Assembly (NCBI GenBank): GCA_013177935.1
Contig: JABLXZ010000005.1
Location: 1-38,032, forward strand
Direction: 5' to 3'
DNA: 38,032 bases
DNA from: a candidate division WOR-3 bacterium
Lineage (GTDB): Bacteria > Hydrothermota > Tepidihabitantia > Tepidihabitantales > Tepidihabitantaceae
Shown: in pieces, positions 18,034 to 26,346 of the stretch
Numbering within the stretch: the stretch's first letter is position 1
Layout of the letters: every line of letters starts with the position of its first letter
Notes under the pieces: model-generated
Told to the model about the DNA's origin: nothing
The model's database searches: none
The model's input: only the letters and a program-made list of their open reading frames with translations
Made by a program: the position numbers and the translations under genes

Positions 18034-18817
18034 CTAATTTTTTACCCTTCGTTTAATTGCCGACTGCAACACGGCGCGGGTTGTAACATCCTGAACCGAT
18101 ACCGCTAATCCAACCCGGTCGATGTTGTAGCCTGAAACCGGTGCCCAAAGCAGGGTGTCGTAACTGGCTCCAAACTTTAACTGCACCGGTATCCCGAAAC
18201 CTGTCGCCGACCACATTACGCACCACCCGGGAGATGTAAACCGTATCACCCATCAAGAGCGAGTAGTAGGGCACGCTGTCCTCATAGACCACCGCAACCA
18301 GGCGTAAACCGGTCATCTCATTGACCGTGGAATCGGTCGGCTCAATGTGAACCTGAATCGCAATCCGCTGCGAGTCAATCACGGTGCTGTCCAGTTTCAA
18401 CTCGAGAAAAGTCTTGCGCGCCCGGGCACCATCGGTCATATTCCGATAAATCGGGTAAAATGAGTCGGGCAGCGTCACCTGCGGTGCCCGATTGGTGCCA
18501 TCAAAAAATGCCAGTGGTAAAAGGGTCGGCTCCACACCATACCAGTTCGCCCGCGCCCTTCCGGCTTCGCTTTCCAGTTCTGGATGCGACTCCGCCGCGT
18601 AGTACACAATTGGAACCACCGAATCACCGTAAATCATCGTCAAACTGTCCAGCGCCTGCAACGCAGACGCACAATAGGCTCACTCATCAGGTAAAGTGGA
18701 AAACAGTTCAAGAAACACCACCCGGTTTGCTTCCCGCTCAATTAACGGTGCTTCGGAACAGCCCAAAATCGTCGCCAGAGCCAGCACTGTCAAATAAAAA
18801 AGTTTGTGCTTAACCAT
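18034..18817 (-). CDS. Omp28-like thioredoxin-fold lipoprotein with in-frame UGA; candidate selenoprotein, frameshifted
   Basis: ATG 18817 opens a lipoprotein signal (ATILGCSE, Cys20 lipobox), then VVFLELFSTLPDE, an in-frame TGA at codon 46 (18682-18680), then AYCASALQALDSLTMIYGDS. Thioredoxin-fold homologs have CxxC here, so UGA stands for the first cysteine: UxxC. The following text (VVPIVYYAAESHPELESEA and the NWYGVEPTLLPLAFFDGT region) fits the Omp28-related family. Near 18195-18199 the frame must move by +1, after GDRF, to give the natural end GIPVQLKF...VSVQDVTTRAVLQS. With both events read through, the product is 260 residues. Either a selenoprotein with a sequencing or real indel, or a decaying gene. 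It heads the redox operon. Confidence 0.7.
18652..18682 (-). promoter_or_regulatory. Candidate bacterial SECIS: UGA plus downstream hairpin
   Basis: On the minus strand TGA (18682-18680) is followed by nine bases and then an 8-bp stem: GCGTCTGC (18670-18663) pairs with GCAGGCGC (18659-18652), with one G-U pair, around a GTT loop (18662-18660). The loop begins with G and lies 17 bases after the UGA. This fits the position and loop type of known bacterial SECIS elements, which sit directly 3' of the UGA inside the coding region. Chance cannot be excluded in GC-rich coding sequence. Confidence 0.55.
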
Positions 18818-18826
18818 AACCCTTAA

Positions 18827-18854
18827 ATCTTAAACTATTCGGTATTATGGTCAA
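18827..18854 (-). promoter_or_regulatory. Probable promoter of the Omp28-TlpA operon
   Basis: TTGACC (18854-18849) is followed after 16 bases by TAAGAT (18832-18827) on the minus strand. The -10 ends nine bases before the ATG at 18817, so the transcript would be nearly leaderless. The -35 lies directly after the T-rich tail of the hsp20 terminator, so transcription is re-initiated as soon as the previous unit ends. Confidence 0.5.
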
Positions 18855-18889
18855 GAAAAGCAAAAGGAGACGCCCGAACCGGCGTCTCC
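18855..18889 (-). terminator. Rho-independent terminator of hsp20
   Basis: On the minus strand GGAGACGCC (18889-18881) pairs perfectly with GGCGTCTCC (18874-18866) around a 6-base loop. It is followed by TTTTGCTTTTC. It lies 18 bases after the hsp20 stop codon and separates that gene from the redox operon downstream. Confidence 0.85.
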
Positions 18890-18907
18890 TGAATCTGTTC
18901 CGGGAGA

Positions 18908-19357
18908 TTAGTCCTCGGCAACGATGCTAATCTCTTTTGCCTTGGACTTCTCGGACTTCGGCAGGACCAGTTCCAGCACTCCGGCACGGTAAGTTGCCTT
19001 TGCCTTGTCACCCTCAACCTCAACCGGCAGCGTTACCGTACGCTGGAACTTACCATAGGCGCGCTCAATCCGATAATAGGTTTTACCCTTCTTTTCTGTC
19101 TCCTGCTTCCGCTCACCGGAAATCGTCAGCGTATCACCCGAGAGATTGATTTTTATGTCATCTTTACTCATACCGGGCAGTTCCGCCCGAACAATAACCG
19201 CCTCATCGGTCTCCTCAATGTCCATCGGTGGTGCCCAGTAGGTTTCACCCCGCTCCCGCGGGAACCTGCCAAAGACCGAATCAAACAAACGGTCCAGTTC
19301 ATCCCGCAGCGAAACCATCTCCCGGAACGGGTCCCAGGTTGTCAGGTGTTTAGCCAT
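18908..19357 (-). CDS. Hsp20 small heat-shock chaperone
   Basis: This 149-residue protein is a small heat-shock chaperone that holds unfolding proteins in the cytoplasm. A short N-terminal arm (WDPFREMVSLRDELDRLFD) precedes the alpha-crystallin domain (about 40-138). This domain includes the AELPGMSKDDIKINLSGD region and the conserved AxYxxGVLELVLPK end (ATYRAGVLELVLPK). The C-terminal I-x-I anchor is present as ISI just before the end. Start ATG 19357 is eight bases after AGGAGG; upstream in-frame ATGs overlap or precede that site. It follows the FmdE-domain gene by 66 bases and has its own terminator. Confidence 0.95.
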   Translation of the reverse strand: MAKHLTTWDPFREMVSLRDELDRLFDSVFGRFPRERGETYWAPPMDIEETDEAVIVRAELPGMSKDDIKINLSGDTLTISGERKQETEKKGKTYYRIERAYGKFQRTVTLPVEVEGDKAKATYRAGVLELVLPKSEKSKAKEISIVAED

Positions 19358-19423
19358 TTTCATCACCTCCTTTTCGTTTTTCTTAATCTCCACCTTATTA
19401 GACTAATCCGACCGTTTCGGGAT

Positions 19424-19942
19424 TCACCGCTTCGAATCTTCCTCTTTTTCACTTATAAACAGTTGAACGAATGGTTTTTGGGACACCTGATGAGCACGAG
19501 CGATAGCCTCGTTTTTCTTAATTTTAATAAGCGTCTCGAACACTTCGCCTCGCACCTTAAATGAGACCTTTTCCGCGGTATCTCGATGTTCAAAAACGAC
19601 CCGGCACCCACCTGGTCTTACCCGATGTTGAATATTGCTCTTACCCATTGTACAACCTGAACCTAACTGGACCCCATCAATAAAACAGCTTACCGGCGGT
19701 TTTGCCGGACACTCAACAACCGCCCTCAGGTCAAAGGGCGACCCATTCAACATCTTTCGAGCACACCTGCCCGCACGCAAACCTAAAACCAGCCACGGAC
19801 CAAGATGGCCATGGAACCTCTCTGCCCTCTTCAACTCCCGGGGCGGTAATGTTGCTTGACCGTGTCTAACCACTGGGGATACGGACTCGGGCTTCTGCCC
19901 TATTCGCTTTCGGTTTTCCTGTTCTTTCTGATTTTTGCTCAT
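19424..19942 (-). CDS. FmdE-domain metal-binding protein
   Basis: This 172-residue protein has an FmdE domain, named after subunit E of formylmethanofuran dehydrogenase but widespread as a single-domain protein. The family motifs are clear: FHGHLGPWLVLGLRAG (His44, His46) and SCFIDGVQLGSGCTMGK (Cys86, Cys97), with Cys78 just before. These residues bind metal in the family. The partner and substrate are unknown; no molybdoenzyme genes lie nearby. A lysine-rich N-terminus (about 1-25) precedes the domain. The upstream in-frame TTG is unlikely. ATG 19942 lies 7 bases after a TATATT box, so the message may be leaderless. Confidence 0.82.
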   Translation of the reverse strand: MSKNQKEQENRKRIGQKPESVSPVVRHGQATLPPRELKRAERFHGHLGPWLVLGLRAGRCARKMLNGSPFDLRAVVECPAKPPVSCFIDGVQLGSGCTMGKSNIQHRVRPGGCRVVFEHRDTAEKVSFKVRGEVFETLIKIKKNEAIARAHQVSQKPFVQLFISEKEEDSKR

Positions 19943-19949
19943 CCCTCTT

Positions 19950-19977
19950 AATATACCCTGGGTGTCCAACAACGCAA
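19950..19977 (-). promoter_or_regulatory. Possible promoter of the FmdE-domain gene
   Basis: TATATT (19955-19950) on the minus strand is a good -10 box, with a poor -35 (TTGCGT, 19977-19972) 16 bases upstream. It ends seven bases before the ATG, so transcription would begin at or next to the start codon. Confidence 0.4.
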
Positions 19978-20066
19978 GCCTACCGTACTCATCTTTCTCA
20001 CCTCTGCTCTTTCCGATTGCCGGTTGATTTCCCAGTGATTGACTGCCGGTTTGCTGTTTGTTGACA

Positions 20067-20095
20067 TTGGCAGGGATTTGGTTAATTTAAATAAT
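20067..20095 (+). promoter_or_regulatory. Promoter of the rpsO-pnp operon
   Basis: TTGGCA (20067-20072) and AATAAT (20090-20095) are each one base from consensus and separated by 17 bases. An overlapping TTGACA at 20061 has no matching -10 at normal spacing. Transcription would start near 20102, about 20 nt before the rpsO ATG, leaving room for the AAGGA ribosome-binding site. Confidence 0.6.
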
Positions 20096-20122
20096 ATAGG
20101 ACAAAAAGGAAAAGGAAAAAAT

Positions 20123-20392
20123 ATGGCACTAACTAAGGAACAGAAGATGAAACTGGTGAGCACATTCCGGTTGCACGAAAAGGACACAGGCTCACCTGAA
20201 GTTCAGATAGCAATTCTTACTGAAAGGATTAATCAGTTAACCGAGCATCTGAAGGTGCATAAGAAAGACCGCCATTCGCGGCGCGGCTTGATTAAACTGG
20301 TAAATGCGCGACGCCGGCACCTGCAGTATCTGGCAAAACACTATCCCGAGCGGTACGAGAAAATCATTACCACCCTTGGGCTCAGAGGTTAG
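20123..20392 (+). CDS. rpsO: 30S ribosomal protein S15
   Basis: This 89-residue protein binds 16S rRNA in the small-subunit platform. It matches S15 over its full length, including [20 protein letters not shown] (about 22-41) and [20 protein letters not shown] (about 48-67), the conserved rRNA-binding helices. An open frame extends 28 codons upstream, but ATG 20123 gives the normal family start MALTKEQK and has purine-rich AAGGA before it. It is followed at 8 bases by pnp, the usual order in bacteria. Confidence 0.98.
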   Translation: MALTKEQKMKLVSTFRLHEKDTGSPEVQIAILTERINQLTEHLKVHKKDRHSRRGLIKLVNARRRHLQYLAKHYPERYEKIITTLGLRG

Positions 20393-20400
20393 GCAACACA

Positions 20401-22620
20401 ATGCATCGCGTTGAAGTTGAGGTCTGCGGCCGGACCCTGTCGTTAGAATTTGGCCGCGTTGCCCGTCAGGCTGATGGCGGCGTGCTTGCCCGTTACGGCG
20501 ATTCGGTTGTTCTGGCAAGTGCCGTTTACAACAAACAACCGATTGAAGGTTTTCAGGACTTCTTTCCCCTGGTGGTTGACTATCGGGAACTGGCTTACGC
20601 GGCAGGTAAAATTCCGGGTGGATTCTTCAAGCGTGAAGGCAAACCCCGGGATAAAGAAACCCTTACCTGTCGATTAATTGACCGCCCAATCCGACCGCTT
20701 TTCCCGGCTGGATTTCGGCACGAAACCCAGATTATCGCCTATCTCCTCTCCACCGATATGGAGAATGAGAGCGAGTTTTTAAGCCTGGTTGCCTCTTCGG
20801 CTGCCCTGGTAATTTCCGAAATTCCTTTCCTTGGTCCCATTGGTGTCTGCCGGGTGGGAAAAATTAACGGTCAACTAATCGCCAACCCGCCGATGAGCCA
20901 GCTCGATGATGCGGATATGTCGATGATTTTCGTCGGGTTAGAGAACGGCGAGGTTATGACCATCGCAGGACAGGCACGGGAGGTTTCAATTGAAGATATT
21001 GACCGGGCATGGGAACTGGCTCAACCAGTAATAAAGAAGACCATCGAGCTCCAGAAGGAGTTACAGGCGGCGGTTGGCAAACCCAAAATCAGCCCGGATG
21101 AACCATTGATTTCGGATGAGTTGCGTCAGGAGATTCTCCAGCGCATTGCCGAACCTGCGGTCGCAACTAACGACATCACCGACAAGCGCGCCCGGAGCAA
21201 CGCCCGAAGAGAACTTATCCAGCAGGTTAGTTCTCAACTGGAGGAAAAATATCCTGATGCCGAAGGTGCGGTTGCCGCGGTACTGGAAGAGGTTATCAGC
21301 CGGGATATCCGGAATCGAATTCTCGAGCGGGAGCAGCGGCTTGATGGCAGAAAACTTGACGAGTTGCGTCCGATTGAATGTGCGGTTGGCGTTTTGCCCC
21401 GCGCCCATGGCAGCGCTTTATTTACCCGCGGTCAAACGCAATCGCTCGCAACAACCACGCTCGGCACAAAGTCGGACGAACAGGTGGTTGATGATGTCGA
21501 ACTGGCAATGGAAGAGAAAAAGTCGTTTATGCTCCATTACAACTTCCCGCCCTTCTCGGTGGGCGAAGTCCGGATGTTACGTGGACCGGGTCGTCGGGAA
21601 ATTGGCCATGGCGACCTTGCGGAACGGGCGCTCCAGGCGGTTGTACCCAAAGAAGAGGAGTTTCCTTACACCATCAGAATTGTCTCGGACATACTTGAAT
21701 CCAATGGCTCCTCCTCAATGGCATCGGTCTGCTCCGGTTCAATGTCAATGATGGACGCCGGGGTTCCGGTCAAAACTGCGGTTGCCGGCATCGCGATGGG
21801 TCTGGTTAAAGAGGGCGAGCGGTTTAAAATTCTCACCGACATCATCGGTGATGAAGACCATTACGGTGATATGGACTTTAAAGTCGCGGGCACCAAGGAC
21901 GGCATTACCGCCATCCAGCTTGACCTCAAACTGCCCGGTGTCCCCTACTCGATACTGCGCACCGCAATGGAACAGGCAACCCGGGCGCGTCTCAAAGTCC
22001 TTGAGATAATGAACTCGGTTATCGACCGCCCCCGACCCGAAATTTCCCGGTTTGCACCCCGGATTATATCGCTTGTTATCGACAAAGACAAAATTGGTAC
22101 CGTTATCGGACCGGGCGGAAAGACCATCCGCAAGATTATCGAAGCCACCGGCACCACGATTGACATTGAAGACGACGGCACGGTTACCATCGCCGCCACC
22201 AATCCCGATGCGCTCCAGAAGGCAAAAGAGTGGGTCGAATCGCTCGTCGCCGAAGTTGAAGTCGGGAAAGTTTACCAGGGTACCGTAACCCGTGTCACCT
22301 CCTTTGGTGCCTTTGTTGAAGTTCTTCCCGGCAAAGAAGGGATGGTACACATCTCCCAGCTGGCTCCGGGTCACTGCCGACAGGTCACCGATGAGGTGAA
22401 GGTCGGTGATAAGGTCTGGGTCAAGGTAACCGAGATTGACAGTCAGGGAAGAATAAACCTCTCCCGGCGCAAGGCGATGGAAGAACGGGGTGAAATACCC
22501 CCTTCCAACGACTCGGGCATCGTTGAAAATCGGGACCGCCGCCCATCACGCTCCGCCCATAGCTCTTCCAGCCGAACCGGTCACAGCCGCGGTAAAGAAC
22601 AAAGACGCGGGCGGTTCTAA
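20401..22620 (+). CDS. pnp: Polyribonucleotide nucleotidyltransferase
   Basis: This 739-residue protein is PNPase, the phosphorolytic 3'-5' exoribonuclease of the RNA degradosome. Two RNase PH domains are seen: the first opens with LEFGRVARQADGGVLARYGD and the second includes TTLGTKSDEQ and FPPFSVGEVRMLRGPGRREI. They are joined by an alpha-helical linker (about 210-300). The KH domain (from about 560) contains IGPGGKTIRKII and the S1 domain (about 620-690) contains GAFVEVLPGKEGMVHISQL. A basic Ser/Arg-rich tail follows. Length and domain order are complete. Confidence 0.98.
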   Translation: MHRVEVEVCGRTLSLEFGRVARQADGGVLARYGDSVVLASAVYNKQPIEGFQDFFPLVVDYRELAYAAGKIPGGFFKREGKPRDKETLTCRLIDRPIRPLFPAGFRHETQIIAYLLSTDMENESEFLSLVASSAALVISEIPFLGPIGVCRVGKINGQLIANPPMSQLDDADMSMIFVGLENGEVMTIAGQAREVSIEDIDRAWELAQPVIKKTIELQKELQAAVGKPKISPDEPLISDELRQEILQRIAEPAVATNDITDKRARSNARRELIQQVSSQLEEKYPDAEGAVAAVLEEVISRDIRNRILEREQRLDGRKLDELRPIECAVGVLPRAHGSALFTRGQTQSLATTTLGTKSDEQVVDDVELAMEEKKSFMLHYNFPPFSVGEVRMLRGPGRREIGHGDLAERALQAVVPKEEEFPYTIRIVSDILESNGSSSMASVCSGSMSMMDAGVPVKTAVAGIAMGLVKEGERFKILTDIIGDEDHYGDMDFKVAGTKDGITAIQLDLKLPGVPYSILRTAMEQATRARLKVLEIMNSVIDRPRPEISRFAPRIISLVIDKDKIGTVIGPGGKTIRKIIEATGTTIDIEDDGTVTIAATNPDALQKAKEWVESLVAEVEVGKVYQGTVTRVTSFGAFVEVLPGKEGMVHISQLAPGHCRQVTDEVKVGDKVWVKVTEIDSQGRINLSRRKAMEERGEIPPSNDSGIVENRDRRPSRSAHSSSSRTGHSRGKEQRRGRF

Positions 22621-22674
22621 CAGTTGAGCGGTGAACTGCGGTGCAACCCTCTGAACCAAAGTTAATCTGATGCG

Positions 22675-23952
22675 ATGGCGATAGACTTTTCCGGTGCTGG
22701 AGAGATTCAAGCCACCCGCAACCCGGGTGGCTTGCTTGTTATTTCCGAAAGGCTTCCTTATCTCAAATCGCTGTCCCTCGGTTTCGCCTTTCGGCTCGGA
22801 AGTCGTGATGACCCGCCCGGACAGGAAGGAACCGCCCATCTCATCGAACATATGATTTTCAAAGGAACCGAACAGATGGACGCGCGGGCGATAAATGTGA
22901 TGGCTGAGTCCTGCGGTACCGAGTTAAACGCCTTTACCGACAAAGAAGCAACCTGTTTCTACGCCCGGGCACCGGCTGATAAATTAAAAGAGGTTACCGG
23001 GTTGCTAACCGAAATTTTAGGAAAGCCCGCTTTCCTTGAAGCCGAACTGCTGAAGGAAAAAGAGGTGGTCACCGAAGAAATCCGGAGTAATGAAGAGGAC
23101 CCGGAATCGTGCGCCATTAACCTGCTGCTTCAGGCGCTCTACGGTGCAAGCCCTTTGGGTAAACCGGTTGTGGGAACATTCAATTCGGTTGCGTGCATAA
23201 GCCGGCAGCAATTGCACAATTTTTACCATCAGAATTACGGGACTCAATCTGCCATTGCGGTTGCGGTGGGCGATGTTGAGCACCAGCAGGTTGTTGAGCT
23301 CCTCGCCCGGTTGAATCGGGACAACTGTCAAACCCCATCCCGGGTTCGTTCAACATTGATGGCGCCGCAAACCCTGGTCCGCAGCCGGCGTGAACTGTCC
23401 CAGGTTTTCGTCTGTCTTGCCAAACCCGCCTTTTCCTTTGCCGACCCGAGGCGCTATGCCCTTTCGGTGTTAAACACCGCCTTAGGTGGTGGCGTCTCTT
23501 CCCGGCTGTTTCAAAGGTTGCGTGAAGAGGAGGGTTTGGTATATTCAATAGGCAGTTTTGTTGAACTTTACGAAGAAACGGGTCTTTTAGGCATCTACTT
23601 TATCGCCGAGAAGCGAAAACTGCCCCGGTGCGTCACGGCGCTGAAAGATGAACTGGCACGATTACGGCAGGAGAAAATCAACCGGGAAGAGTTTGAACGG
23701 TCGTTAACAATGACCCGCAGCGCCCTGATTTTAGGTTCGGAAAGTTCCATCAACCGGATGATGCGAATTGCCCGCAGTTATCTTATGCTGGGCAGGGTGA
23801 CAACTCTGGAGGAGGCGATTGAGGTTTACAACCGGTTAAAGCGCGATGAGGTTGCCCAACTGGTTGATGAACTTTTAAGCGACGACCGCTTTTATGCCGG
23901 CGTCGTCGGTCCGGTTCAGGAAGGGGAAATAAGACAGGTATTAGAACAATGA
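22675..23952 (+). CDS. M16-family zinc protease
   Basis: This 425-residue protein is an M16 (pitrilysin/mitochondrial processing peptidase-like) metallopeptidase. The inverted zinc motif HLIEH is at His55-His59, and the distal glutamate ligand lies in TEEIRSNEEDPE (Glu134/Glu135). The second, inactive domain (about 215-425) includes the RLFQRLREEEGLVYSI element typical of M16. The family normally acts on exposed or misfolded peptides. The gene starts 54 bases after pnp, as often seen in bacteria (pnp-M16 order). No strong ribosome-binding site is visible. Confidence 0.94.
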   Translation: MAIDFSGAGEIQATRNPGGLLVISERLPYLKSLSLGFAFRLGSRDDPPGQEGTAHLIEHMIFKGTEQMDARAINVMAESCGTELNAFTDKEATCFYARAPADKLKEVTGLLTEILGKPAFLEAELLKEKEVVTEEIRSNEEDPESCAINLLLQALYGASPLGKPVVGTFNSVACISRQQLHNFYHQNYGTQSAIAVAVGDVEHQQVVELLARLNRDNCQTPSRVRSTLMAPQTLVRSRRELSQVFVCLAKPAFSFADPRRYALSVLNTALGGGVSSRLFQRLREEEGLVYSIGSFVELYEETGLLGIYFIAEKRKLPRCVTALKDELARLRQEKINREEFERSLTMTRSALILGSESSINRMMRIARSYLMLGRVTTLEEAIEVYNRLKRDEVAQLVDELLSDDRFYAGVVGPVQEGEIRQVLEQ

Positions 23953-23961
23953 AAGGAGCCG

Positions 23962-25182
23962 ATGATGAGTGAAAAACAAATCTTGCAACTTTCCCAGCGT
24001 GCCCGGTTAATGCCCGCATCGCCCATCAGGCGGCTTGTGCCCTATGCCGAAAAGGCAAAGGCAAGAGGGATAAAGGTTTACCATCTCAACATCGGGCAGC
24101 CCGACATCGAAACCCCGGCCGAGATAATGCGAGGCTACCGCGAAGTTGACATCAAGGTTCTCGGTTATGGCCATTCTGCCGGATTGCAAACCTATATCCA
24201 GACGCTCGTTTCCTACTATCACTCGGTCGGAATTGATGTTACCGGCGACGACATCCTCGTAACCACCGGTGGCAGTGAGGCGATTCTCTTTGCCATCAAA
24301 GCGGTTACCGACCCGGGTGATGAAGTGATAGTGCCCGAGCCGTTTTACACCAACTACTTCGGCTTTGCGGTAATGGCAGGAGTGAAACTGGTACCGATAA
24401 CCACCCACGCCGATAACGGGTTTGCCCTGCCTTCAAAAGAACAGTTTGTGCGCCTGATTACCCCCCGCACCAAAGCGATTCTCTTCTCCAACCCTGGCAA
24501 TCCGACCGGTGTTGTTTACTCCGAAGCGGAGATGGAACTGTTGCGCCAGCTCGCACTCGAGTACAACCTGTTCTTAATCGGCGACGAGGTGTACCGGGAG
24601 TTTGTTTACGATGAAGGTGTCCAGCCTTTGAGTGTTCTAAACCTGAAAGGGGTCGAAGACCGCACGGTGATGGTTGACTCCATCTCCAAGCGCTACAGCG
24701 CCTGTGGTGCCCGGGTCGGCTGTGTTGTGAGCCGAAACCGCGATTTTATGGCGGCGATGCTGCGATTTGGTCAGGCGCGACTTTGCCCGCCGACCGTTGA
24801 CCAGTTAGCCGCACAGCGCGCCCAGGATATTCCACCTTCCTACTTTGCGCAGGTGCGGGACGAGTACCGGCGCCGCCGCGATGTCCTGTGCGACGAATTG
24901 AGTAAAATCCCCGGTGTCAAGTTCCTGCGACCCCGGGGCGCATTTTACCTCATTGCGCGCCTGCCCGTGCCTGATGCCGAAGCGTTTGCCATCTTCCTGC
25001 TCAACGACTTTCACCTTGACCACGAAACGGTGATGCTGGCACCGGCACAGGGTTTTTACGCCACGCCTGGTCTGGGCAACGATGAGGTACGCATCGCCTA
25101 TGTGCTGAAGTGCGAAGACCTGGTGCGCGCGGTCCGGGTCCTGGCGGCAGGTTTAAAAGCATTTCCGCATCGAACCGAATAG
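23962..25182 (+). CDS. Class I/II aminotransferase
   Basis: This 406-residue PLP enzyme belongs to the aspartate aminotransferase fold I family. PLP-binding residues are visible: Lys243 in SISKRYSACGARVG, Asp208 in IGDEVYREF and Asn180 in NPGNPTG; TGGSEAILFA holds the phosphate-binding start. The substrate is probably an acidic or aromatic amino acid, but this cannot be fixed. Two ATG codons follow AGGAG; the second (23965) has better spacing, so the first residue is uncertain. It starts nine bases after the M16 gene and ends three before the glycosyltransferase. Confidence 0.92.
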   Translation: MMSEKQILQLSQRARLMPASPIRRLVPYAEKAKARGIKVYHLNIGQPDIETPAEIMRGYREVDIKVLGYGHSAGLQTYIQTLVSYYHSVGIDVTGDDILVTTGGSEAILFAIKAVTDPGDEVIVPEPFYTNYFGFAVMAGVKLVPITTHADNGFALPSKEQFVRLITPRTKAILFSNPGNPTGVVYSEAEMELLRQLALEYNLFLIGDEVYREFVYDEGVQPLSVLNLKGVEDRTVMVDSISKRYSACGARVGCVVSRNRDFMAAMLRFGQARLCPPTVDQLAAQRAQDIPPSYFAQVRDEYRRRRDVLCDELSKIPGVKFLRPRGAFYLIARLPVPDAEAFAIFLLNDFHLDHETVMLAPAQGFYATPGLGNDEVRIAYVLKCEDLVRAVRVLAAGLKAFPHRTE

Positions 25183-25185
25183 CCG

Positions 25186-26343
25186 ATGCGCATCTGCATG
25201 GTCTCGGACAACTACTACCCTTATATTGGTGGTATCGCCGAACACATCCACCATCTGGCAAGAGAGTTGCGTCACCGGGGCCATACGGTAAAAATCCTCA
25301 CCACCAAGGTCGGCGCCAAGATGATCGACTGCCTGGACCAGGTTCCGGACGAAGACCAGGTTTTTCGGGTAGGCCGGGGTCTGGTGATTCGCTCCAACAA
25401 ATCGTTTGCCCGCGTTCCGGTCGCAATCAGGCCCGGTGCCCGGGTTAAAAAATTTTTCGAAAAGGAACAGTTTGAAATCATCCATATGCACGGCTCGCTC
25501 GCTCCGACCCTGCCGCTCGTCGCACTCCGTGTTTCCCGGATGGTAAATGTGTTCACCTTCCACGCCAACCACGACAAAAGCATCGGCTATGCGCTCGCCC
25601 GTTCCGTTCTTTTACCATATTTTCGGGCGATTCATGGCAAAATAGCGGTCTCGACCGCGGCTCGGGACTCTGCTGCCAAATACTTTCCGGGTGAATATCG
25701 CATCATCCCCAACGGTATTGATGTCCAGTTCTTCCGGCCTGATGTCGCACCGGTTCCCGAACTAAACAACGGCCGGCCCAAAATCCTTTTCCTGGGCCGA
25801 TTTGAACCACGCAAAGGGCTCAAATACCTGTTGATGGCACTACCCGAAATCGTCCATGAGATACCGGATGTGCAACTGGTCGTGGTCGGCACCGGCTTGT
25901 TAGGCTACGCTTATAAAGGCTACCTTGACAAAGATGTTGAAGAGCATGTCTACTGGGCAGGACTAATACCGGGTGAAATGCGGCCCGCCTACTATCGCAG
26001 TTGCGACCTGTTCTGTTCACCGGCAATCGGTTACGAAAGTTTTGGTATCGTCCTGCTCGAAGCGATGGCGACGGGTCGACCGGTTGTTGCCTCGGACATT
26101 GTCGGTTATCGCACCGTCCTGACCCCGGGTGAGCAAGGTTTTCTCGTTCCGCCCCGTGACCCGCATCGGCTGGCACAGGCGATTGTCAAAATTCTCAAAG
26201 AGCCCGAACTGGCGCGCAAAATGGGCGAAGCCGGCAGACGCCGGGCACTGGAATTTTCCTGGGCCAGGGTTGCCGAACAGGTTGAACAGTTCTATCAGGA
26301 ACTGCTCGACCGCTACCCGGTTCCAAGGTTTGAGCGCTACTAA
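25186..26343 (+). CDS. GT4-family glycosyltransferase
   Basis: This 385-residue protein is a GT-B-fold glycosyltransferase of family 4, close to PimA-type mannosyltransferases in pattern. The N-terminal domain opens with VSDNYYPYIGGIAEHIHHLA, the acceptor-side glycine-rich loop. The C-terminal domain has the FLGRFEPRKGLKYLL element and the donor-binding ESFGIVLLEAMATGRPVVAS stretch with the EX7E pair. It probably adds a sugar from a nucleotide donor to a lipid or glycan at the cytoplasmic membrane face; the acceptor is unknown. It is tightly packed in the operon. Confidence 0.92.
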   Translation: MRICMVSDNYYPYIGGIAEHIHHLARELRHRGHTVKILTTKVGAKMIDCLDQVPDEDQVFRVGRGLVIRSNKSFARVPVAIRPGARVKKFFEKEQFEIIHMHGSLAPTLPLVALRVSRMVNVFTFHANHDKSIGYALARSVLLPYFRAIHGKIAVSTAARDSAAKYFPGEYRIIPNGIDVQFFRPDVAPVPELNNGRPKILFLGRFEPRKGLKYLLMALPEIVHEIPDVQLVVVGTGLLGYAYKGYLDKDVEEHVYWAGLIPGEMRPAYYRSCDLFCSPAIGYESFGIVLLEAMATGRPVVASDIVGYRTVLTPGEQGFLVPPRDPHRLAQAIVKILKEPELARKMGEAGRRRALEFSWARVAEQVEQFYQELLDRYPVPRFERY

Positions 26344-26346
26344 CCT

